20,835 bases of DNA from the NCBI GenBank assembly GCA_946628455.1, contig CAMOWP010000015.1:1-20835 (forward strand), in the 5' to 3' direction. The translations under genes were made by a program, and so were the position numbers. This document shows positions 16,513-20,835 of the stretch, piece after piece. Origin of the DNA: an uncultured Clostridia bacterium (GTDB taxonomy: Bacteria; Bacillota; Clostridia; Oscillospirales; Acutalibacteraceae). Each line of letters begins with the position of its first letter. Position 1 is the first letter of the stretch. Below the pieces are notes generated by a model, which was not told the origin of the DNA, did not search any database, and saw only the letters and a list, made by a program, of their open reading frames with translations.

Positions 16513-18384
16513 GTGAAAAAAATAATCAGTTTATTAATTGCGGCAGTGATGCTTTTTGTCAGTATGCCTGCAGTTAACGCTTTTGCTGAGGATAAGGAAT
16601 ACAGCGGAAGCTATGAGGACAAGATGACATGGGAATACGATACGGAGTCAAAAACGCTGAAAATCAATTGCGACGGCCCGCTTGATTTCCCGTATAATAT
16701 GAAATATGAGTATTTTTGGGATATGGGCGAAGAGCAGAAAATGCTTATCTATAAGGAGTATCCCTGGTTTGTAAACGGCTTTGCAAGCCAGGTTGAGCAT
16801 GTTGAGCTGAGCGGAAACGTAACAGAAATCGGAGATTATGTTTTTTATAAATTCTATAAGCTTCAGGAAATCAATATTCCCGAAACTGTTACAAGAATCG
16901 GCGTTGACGCTTATTATGACGCTGACAGCATTACCGAACTTGTTATTCCCGACAGCGTTACGGAAATAGACACGGCAGCCTTCTCAAGTATGTACCGCCT
17001 TGAAAGCGTTAAGATGAGCAGCAACCTTAAAAAGCTCGGCGGCTATGCCTTCTCAATGGACTGGGTGCTGACTGATTTAAAACTCCCCTCGGGTATAACG
17101 GAGATGGGTCCGCGGATTCTCGGCACGGATTTTTCAAAGCCGTGTAAAAATAATATCGCGGAGCTTGAGGATTCCGTTCTTTATTCAGGCGAATACGCGC
17201 TGGCGTTTGCAGGAAACACAAAGGACGTTACCGTCAGAGACGGAACTGTTCTCATAGCAGATGACTTTTTCGGCTTTTCAAGCTCGAAGCCAACCTCAAT
17301 AACGCTTCCCGATACATTAAAATACATTGGCGAAACGGCATTCAGATATTCTGACATAAAGAGCCTTACTCTGCCGGAAAGCGTTGAGAAAATAGGCAAG
17401 GAAGCGTTTATGAATTCTCAGCTTGAAAGCATAAACATTCCCGAAAAGGTAACTGAAATTAACAGCAGGCTGTTTGCAAACTCAAAGCTTCAGAGCATTT
17501 CGCTTCATAAGAATATAACGAGAGTTTCCGCAGACGCGTTCGATAACTCGGAGCTGAAGGCAATAACGGTTGACAAAGCAAATCCGAATTATTGCTCAGC
17601 AGACGGCGTTCTTTTCAACAGGAAAAAAACAAGCCTTATCGTTTATCCCAAAGCTAAGGAAGGCAAGCACTATAACATCCCCGAAACGGTAACCACGCTT
17701 TATACGGACTTTAGCGGAAAGCTCGAAACGGTCGCTTTTCCGAAGAGCATTAAAAACTGCTATAAGCGCGTGCTTAAGAAGATTTACTATTTCGGAACGG
17801 AGGAGGAATTTGCAAAAATCAATATTCCTCAATCCTACAACTATTGGGAAAAAATGACCGTAAAATGCTGCAAGGCTAAGCTTTCCGCAACAAGATACCT
17901 TTATAACAAGAAGGTGCACACCCCGAAAATCAAGGTTTATGACGCAGCGGGCAACCGCCTCAGGGAGAAAAAGGATTACACCGTAACCCTCCCGAAGGGA
18001 AGAAAGAAAATCGGCGTTTACACCGTAAAGGTTAAGCTTAAGGGCAAGTTCAAAGGAAGCTTCAAGCTTGTTTACAGAATAGTTCCTAGGGGAACGGAAA
18101 TTAAGAAGCTGACTGCGGGAGCCTCTTCCTTTAAGGTTAAATGGGCCAAGCAAAACAAGAACATCACGGGCTATCAGCTCCAGTATTCAAAAACAGAAAA
18201 GTTTTCTTACGGAAGTAAGAGTATCTTTATCAATAAGAAAAACGCAACCTCAAAGACCGTTAAAGAGCTTTCGGTTGACATTAAGTATTATGTAAGAGTC
18301 AGAACATATAAAACAGTAAACGGAACTAAGGTCTACTCAAAGTGGAGCAAGGTTAAAAAGGTTAAGGTTAAATCACCTTACTAA
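16513..18384 (+). CDS. Secreted BspA-like leucine-rich repeat protein with FN3 domain
   Basis: The 623-residue protein starts at GTG, with GAGGAG 8 nt upstream; an in-frame GTG at 16504 sits inside that box and is rejected. Residues 1-25 are a signal peptide with a likely cut after AFA. LRR_5 (BspA/Treponema pallidum type) repeats run from about 95 to 440 in units such as LPESVEKIGKEAF and IPEKVTEINSRLF, with an irregular break near 205-260. A beta-rich segment (about 455-525) resembles the Ig-like region often found in this family. The last about 95 residues are a fibronectin type III domain (SFKVKWAKQNKNITGYQLQY near 539-558). The C-terminus is very Lys-rich and lacks a sortase motif or anchor; electrostatic binding to anionic wall polymers is possible. 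Last gene of the operon, 5 nt after the methyltransferase stop. Confidence 0.9.
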   Translation: MKKIISLLIAAVMLFVSMPAVNAFAEDKEYSGSYEDKMTWEYDTESKTLKINCDGPLDFPYNMKYEYFWDMGEEQKMLIYKEYPWFVNGFASQVEHVELSGNVTEIGDYVFYKFYKLQEINIPETVTRIGVDAYYDADSITELVIPDSVTEIDTAAFSSMYRLESVKMSSNLKKLGGYAFSMDWVLTDLKLPSGITEMGPRILGTDFSKPCKNNIAELEDSVLYSGEYALAFAGNTKDVTVRDGTVLIADDFFGFSSSKPTSITLPDTLKYIGETAFRYSDIKSLTLPESVEKIGKEAFMNSQLESINIPEKVTEINSRLFANSKLQSISLHKNITRVSADAFDNSELKAITVDKANPNYCSADGVLFNRKKTSLIVYPKAKEGKHYNIPETVTTLYTDFSGKLETVAFPKSIKNCYKRVLKKIYYFGTEEEFAKINIPQSYNYWEKMTVKCCKAKLSATRYLYNKKVHTPKIKVYDAAGNRLREKKDYTVTLPKGRKKIGVYTVKVKLKGKFKGSFKLVYRIVPRGTEIKKLTAGASSFKVKWAKQNKNITGYQLQYSKTEKFSYGSKSIFINKKNATSKTVKELSVDIKYYVRVRTYKTVNGTKVYSKWSKVKKVKVKSPY

Positions 18385-18392
18385 AAAATTAA

Positions 18393-18414
18393 GGGCGTCT
18401 CATATGAGACGCCC
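18393..18414. terminator. Palindromic hairpin after the LRR gene, A-rich on its left side
   Basis: A perfect 22-nt palindrome (arm GGGCGTCTCAT) starts 8 nt after the LRR stop. On the plus strand it is not followed by T residues. On the minus strand it is followed by TTAATTTTTTAG, so as written it is a better terminator for leftward transcription. It is closely related to the hairpin at 18694-18713. Confidence 0.6.
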
Positions 18415-18420
18415 GGAGAC

Positions 18421-18686
18421 TGTCGAAAAAGTGCATAACCACGCCGAATACTTAGTGACACCCATTTCTGTAGGGGATGGCGTCCTCGACATCCCGAGTG
18501 CGTAGCACCTTATAAATAATAATTAAAAGTGGCAAGAGCATCAAGCTCTTGCCACTTTTAGCGTTTTCCGTTTTTTACTCGGGGGCGGTACCATCGTACA
18601 GCTCCCGCTCGCAAGAAAACGGAATTCTGCACCTTTTTCAAAAGTCTAACAGCGTGTAGATATTTACATTATAAGGTTTTTCGACA
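18421..18686. repeat. MITE-like non-coding element, 266 bp
   Basis: The ends carry perfect 10-bp inverted repeats, TGTCGAAAAA (18421-18430) and TTTTTCGACA (18677-18686). Inside are a long hairpin (18524-18560), a GGGATG/CATCCC inverted pair (18474-18479, 18490-18495), a GTGC/GCAC mini-stem near 18499-18509, and CAGCGTGT/ACACGCTG (18650-18657, 18684-18691, crossing the right end). There is no ORF. Dense secondary structure with terminal inverted repeats fits a small non-autonomous element or dispersed intergenic repeat. The GTAGGGGATGGCGTCC stretch resembles, from memory, intergenic repeats common in Oscillospiraceae. No clear target-site duplication is seen and no transposase is present in the window. 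Confidence 0.55.
18524..18560. terminator. Long perfect hairpin inside the intergenic element
   Basis: TAAAAGTGGCAAGAGC (18524-18539) pairs perfectly over 16 bp with 18545-18560 around a 5-nt loop. GCGTTTTCCGTTTTTT follows on the plus strand and AATTATTATTTATAAGG on the minus strand, so it could terminate in either direction. It could equally be the structural core of the mobile repeat or a small structured RNA. Confidence 0.5.
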
Positions 18687-18693
18687 CGCTGAA

Positions 18694-18729
18694 GGCATCT
18701 CTTTTGAGATGCCCTTGCTTTTTATTTAT
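18694..18729 (+). terminator. Terminator-like hairpin with T-rich tail between convergent genes
   Basis: GGCATCTC (18694-18701) and GAGATGCC (18706-18713) pair around TTTT, followed on the plus strand by CTTGCTTTTTATTTATTTTT. This is a good rightward terminator for the LRR operon if transcription passes the 18393 hairpin. It ends inside the stop region of the convergent lipoprotein gene. Confidence 0.65.
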
Positions 18730-19586
18730 TTTTCGCTGTCCGTTTCATAGTTGAAATATGAAGCGTTGTAGCCGAAATATTTTTCAACTATAGGAGTAAA
18801 GCCGTCGCCGTCGCCGTAATCCTCGCTCTTGAGCTCACGGATTGCCTCGTTGATTGAATCCTTCCAGCCGCTGTATTTAGCGCAGGCTATAACGTATTCA
18901 ACAGAGTCAAGTTCCTGTTCGAGAACGGTGTAATTATCTTTATTCTCAAGCGGGTTAAAGGAGAACTCGTCGGTTATAACAACATCCGCCTTTCCTCCGT
19001 CAAGAAGCTCAAGCGCCTTGTTGATTTCAACTCCCTCGTCAACCTTTGCGAGTGCTGAGCGGACAGCGGCATTTTTATCAAGCGCCGCCTTTGCGGTGTC
19101 GTTTGTAACAACAGCTCTTGCGCCCTTGAAATCAGCGTATGATTTGATATTGCCGCCTGTCTTTGTTACTGCAATAATGCGGTTTGTTATAATCGGCTCT
19201 GTGAAGGAATAATCCTCGTTGAAGGTGCCGTCGTTTTTAACTACCGCGCCCATAAGCAGCCCCGCGCTGTATTCCTTTTTGTCCTTATCAAAAAAGCCGC
19301 CGTCGTCCTCAAGCATATAGCCCTTTTCAATTTTCTCAAAGCGGTATTGTTTAAGGTCGCCCTTAACGTCGTCAAAAATAGTTTTCCACAGCTCGGGAAT
19401 GAAGCCCTCTGCGTTGCCGTCCTTGCCTGCCTTGATGAAAGGCTCCGCATCCTCGGTGTAGCCTATTATTAAAACTGTATCGCTGTATTCCTTTGCTATA
19501 TAATCCTTCTTTTTATTTGAAGAGCAGCCTGCAAATATGCAGCAGATAAGCGCTGCACAAAGCAGAATGGATATAATTTTTTTCAT
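18726..19586 (-). CDS. Solute-binding lipoprotein, amino-acid ABC transporter type (SBP_bac_3-like)
   Basis: The 286-residue protein starts at an ATG with GGAGGA upstream. It has a short lipoprotein signal (1-20) and lipobox IFAGC with C21 as the lipidated residue, followed by SSNKKK. The body has the two-lobe layout of periplasmic-binding-protein-like family 3: LIIGYTEDAEPF (39-50) at the ligand site, GFIPELW (61-67), YSFTEPIITNRIIAVTK (126-142) and KSYADFKGARAVVTNDTAK (148-166). Members capture amino acids or related solutes and hand them to a membrane permease. No permease or ATPase gene lies next to it, so it is an orphan or works with a distant transporter. The highly acidic insertion around 92-106 (EDDGGFFDKDKKEY) is atypical. 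Confidence 0.88.
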   Translation of the reverse strand: MKKIISILLCAALICCIFAGCSSNKKKDYIAKEYSDTVLIIGYTEDAEPFIKAGKDGNAEGFIPELWKTIFDDVKGDLKQYRFEKIEKGYMLEDDGGFFDKDKKEYSAGLLMGAVVKNDGTFNEDYSFTEPIITNRIIAVTKTGGNIKSYADFKGARAVVTNDTAKAALDKNAAVRSALAKVDEGVEINKALELLDGGKADVVITDEFSFNPLENKDNYTVLEQELDSVEYVIACAKYSGWKDSINEAIRELKSEDYGDGDGFTPIVEKYFGYNASYFNYETDSEK

Positions 19587-19615
19587 AAATTATTCCTCCG
19601 TAAGATTATAAATCA

Positions 19616-19644
19616 ATTTTATATTATAGAGCCTTTATTGTCAA
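19616..19644 (-). promoter_or_regulatory. Promoter of the solute-binding lipoprotein gene
   Basis: On the minus strand TTGACA (19639-19644) and TAAAAT (19616-19621) are 17 nt apart. The predicted start is near 19609, about 23 nt before the ATG. An alternative TATAAT-like box at 19625-19630 is too close to this -35. Confidence 0.75.
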
Positions 19645-19666
19645 GAAAATATTGTTCAATAAAGAA

Positions 19667-19696
19667 TTGCTTTTTACTGTGCTCTTGTGTTAATAT
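19667..19696 (+). promoter_or_regulatory. Possible promoter of the RadC-like gene
   Basis: TTGCTT (19667-19672) and TAATAT (19691-19696) are 18 nt apart, with an extended -10 TG at 19688-19689. The predicted start is near 19703, leaving about 25 nt to the ATG. Weaker than the other promoters here. Confidence 0.55.
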
Positions 19697-19727
19697 TACA
19701 GTACAGATTATTTTTGGAGAAAGCGAT

Positions 19728-20420
19728 ATGGAGCCGTTTTATAAAAACGAATACAGAAATCAGCTTGAGGATTTATATATAGAAAGTGCGGGCGCCGATA
19801 TAGATAACGAAAAGGCGCTGGAGCTGCTTTTGCTTTACACCCTCCCGATTCACGAGGCGGGGCCTACAGCACAGCGGCTGATAAGCCATTTCGGATCGTT
19901 TTCAAAGGTAATGAATGCTGATTTTGAGCAGCTGATTGAGGTCGGAGGAATGGACTGGGACAGCGCAGTGCTTGTCAGTCTTGTTAAAAATCTTTCGGGC
20001 AGAATGAAGGCGGAGCCTGATGCAGATACAGCTTCGCTTGACGGGCTTGATTCGTCAATACAGTATTTTTCACAGCTTCTGCATTTCAAAAAAAGCCCGC
20101 TGCTTTATGCCGCCGTCCTTGACGAAAACGCGGAAATAGTTAAAGCTAAGGAAATAGCAAGCGGAAAAAAGCGCTTTTCTGACAGCTCGTATAATCAGAT
20201 ATGCAAGCTCTGCAGAGAAGAAAGCGCAAGCTCGCTGGTTATAGCTTATAACGTAAGCGGGAGCGATAAGCTGCCCGGTGACAGCGAACGCGAGTTTTTC
20301 AGGCGCTTCAAAAAATTGCCTGACGGGAAAGCGGTCAAGCTTTACGACGTTATAGTTTTTAACGAGGACGGAGCATACGCCTTTTCAGGCGATTTGCGCC
20401 TTGCCGCATATCTCGGCTGA
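19728..20420 (+). CDS. RadC-like protein with degenerate JAB domain
   Basis: The 230-residue protein has the two-part layout of RadC (UPF0758). An N-terminal helix-hairpin-helix-like region covers about 25-90, with LELLLLYTLP (31-40), LISHFGSFSKVMNA (51-64) and LIEVGGM (69-75). A C-terminal MPN/JAB-like domain covers about 115-225. In typical RadC the metal site is HNHPSG; here the matching place reads YNVSG (174-178), so both metal-binding histidines are absent and metallopeptidase-type activity is unlikely. RadC's role is unclear despite the old DNA repair label. The frame is open upstream to 19638, but the ATG at 19728 has GGAGA 7 nt upstream and follows the likely promoter. Monocistronic, ending in a clear terminator. 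Confidence 0.85.
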   Translation: MEPFYKNEYRNQLEDLYIESAGADIDNEKALELLLLYTLPIHEAGPTAQRLISHFGSFSKVMNADFEQLIEVGGMDWDSAVLVSLVKNLSGRMKAEPDADTASLDGLDSSIQYFSQLLHFKKSPLLYAAVLDENAEIVKAKEIASGKKRFSDSSYNQICKLCREESASSLVIAYNVSGSDKLPGDSEREFFRRFKKLPDGKAVKLYDVIVFNEDGAYAFSGDLRLAAYLG

Positions 20421-20429
20421 TAAAAAACA

Positions 20430-20462
20430 AAAGGCTGTCCCTTTCGGGACAGCCTTTATTTT
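20430..20462. terminator. Bidirectional terminator between radC-like gene and gap
   Basis: A perfect 12-bp stem (AAAGGCTGTCCC, 20430-20441, with 20446-20457) encloses TTTC and is followed by ATTTT on the plus strand. On the minus strand it is followed by TGTTTTTTATC. It serves both convergent genes. Confidence 0.92.
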
Positions 20463-20468
20463 CCGGTT

Positions 20469-20835
20469 TTAGCCAAGCTCTGAGAAGTACTTGATTGTTC
20501 TAACCATCTGTGATGTGTAAGAATTCTCGTTATCGTACCAAGCAACAACCTGAACCTCATACTTATCGTCATCGATAGGAAGAACCATTGTCTGAGTTGC
20601 ATCAAAGAGTGAGCCGTATCTCATACCAACGATATCCATAGAAACGATCGGGTCAACGTTGTAGCCGAAGCTCTCGCTCTCAGCAGCCTTCATAGCAGCG
20701 TTGATGCCCTCAACTGTAATGTCCTTACCCTCTACAACTGCTGTAAGGATAGTTGTTGAACCTGTCGGAGTAGGAACTCTCTGAGCAGCGCCGATAAGCT
20801 TGCCGTTAAGCTCAGGGATAACAAGGCCGATAGCC
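20469..20835 (-). CDS. gap: Glyceraldehyde-3-phosphate dehydrogenase, type I, C-terminal part (partial)
   Basis: The last 121 or so residues of a type I GAPDH are encoded here; the gene runs off the window end. The frame continues upstream of the internal ATG at 20693, giving [22 protein letters not shown] (phosphate and catalytic-domain region), [12 protein letters not shown], and near the end [16 protein letters not shown], all close to the family consensus. The enzyme converts glyceraldehyde-3-phosphate to 1,3-bisphosphoglycerate with NAD in glycolysis. The NAD-binding domain and catalytic Cys lie outside the window. Codon use is strongly biased (Asn AAC, Asp mostly GAC, Thr ACA), as expected of a highly expressed gene, and the stop is followed directly by a terminator. 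Confidence 0.95.
   Translation of the reverse strand, partial: AIGLVIPELNGKLIGAAQRVPTPTGSTTILTAVVEGKDITVEGINAAMKAAESESFGYNVDPIVSMDIVGMRYGSLFDATQTMVLPIDDDKYEVQVVAWYDNENSYTSQMVRTIKYFSELG

Noticed and set aside
17596..18153. Minus-strand open frame of 185 codons
   Set aside because: It is antisense to the LRR gene, shows no family motif or ribosome binding site, and the LRR frame is clearly coding throughout.
18421..18686. Complete insertion sequence
   Set aside because: There are terminal inverted repeats but no transposase frame and no evident target-site duplication.

Overview
The window looks like a chromosomal segment from a low-to-moderate GC, Gram-positive Firmicute, most likely a gut Clostridium-class bacterium of the Oscillospiraceae/Ruminococcaceae type. 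The support is: Gram-positive style signal peptides and lipobox, strong GGAGG ribosome binding sites, near-consensus TTGACA/TATAAT promoters, tRNA genes that encode their CCA ends, a BspA-like LRR surface protein, and large secreted proteins of the kind seen in Ruminococcus-like genomes. The species cannot be named from sequence alone.

Layout. 1-240: two minus-strand tRNA genes (Met-CAU transcribed first, then Glu-UUC) behind a perfect sigma-A-type promoter. 241-5645: a divergent plus-strand unit with its own consensus promoter. It encodes a 1623-residue secreted protein of unknown function and a 67-residue, very acidic small protein, and ends in a strong bidirectional terminator. 5659-6960: a convergent minus-strand CNNM/HlyC-CorC-type membrane protein. 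7076-18384: a nine-gene plus-strand run, apparently one operon from a single extended -10 promoter. Its genes are a sugar-phosphate-type nucleotidyltransferase, two different B12-binding radical SAM enzymes, a membrane-anchored GT2 glycosyltransferase, two tandem paralogous polytopic membrane proteins, a third polytopic protein, a membrane-domain/methyltransferase fusion, and a secreted LRR-FN3 protein. 18385-18725: a non-coding region with a 266-bp MITE-like element (10-bp terminal inverted repeats) framed by two related hairpins. 18726-19586: a minus-strand solute-binding lipoprotein. 19728-20420: a divergent RadC-like protein lacking the JAB metal ligands. 20469-end: the C-terminal part of a minus-strand type I glyceraldehyde-3-phosphate dehydrogenase.

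How the genes may work together. The 7.1-18.4 kb operon has the parts expected of a cell-envelope glycan or glycolipid pathway. The nucleotidyltransferase would activate a head group, the radical SAM enzymes and the methyltransferase would modify a lipid or sugar intermediate, and the DPM/GtrB-like GT2 would load a sugar on a polyprenyl phosphate. The paralogous multispanning proteins could be GT-C-like transferases using that donor outside the membrane. The motifs of the individual enzymes are visible; the joint pathway is inference. This operon is the best candidate in the window for an undescribed system. The giant secreted protein with its acidic partner is the second.
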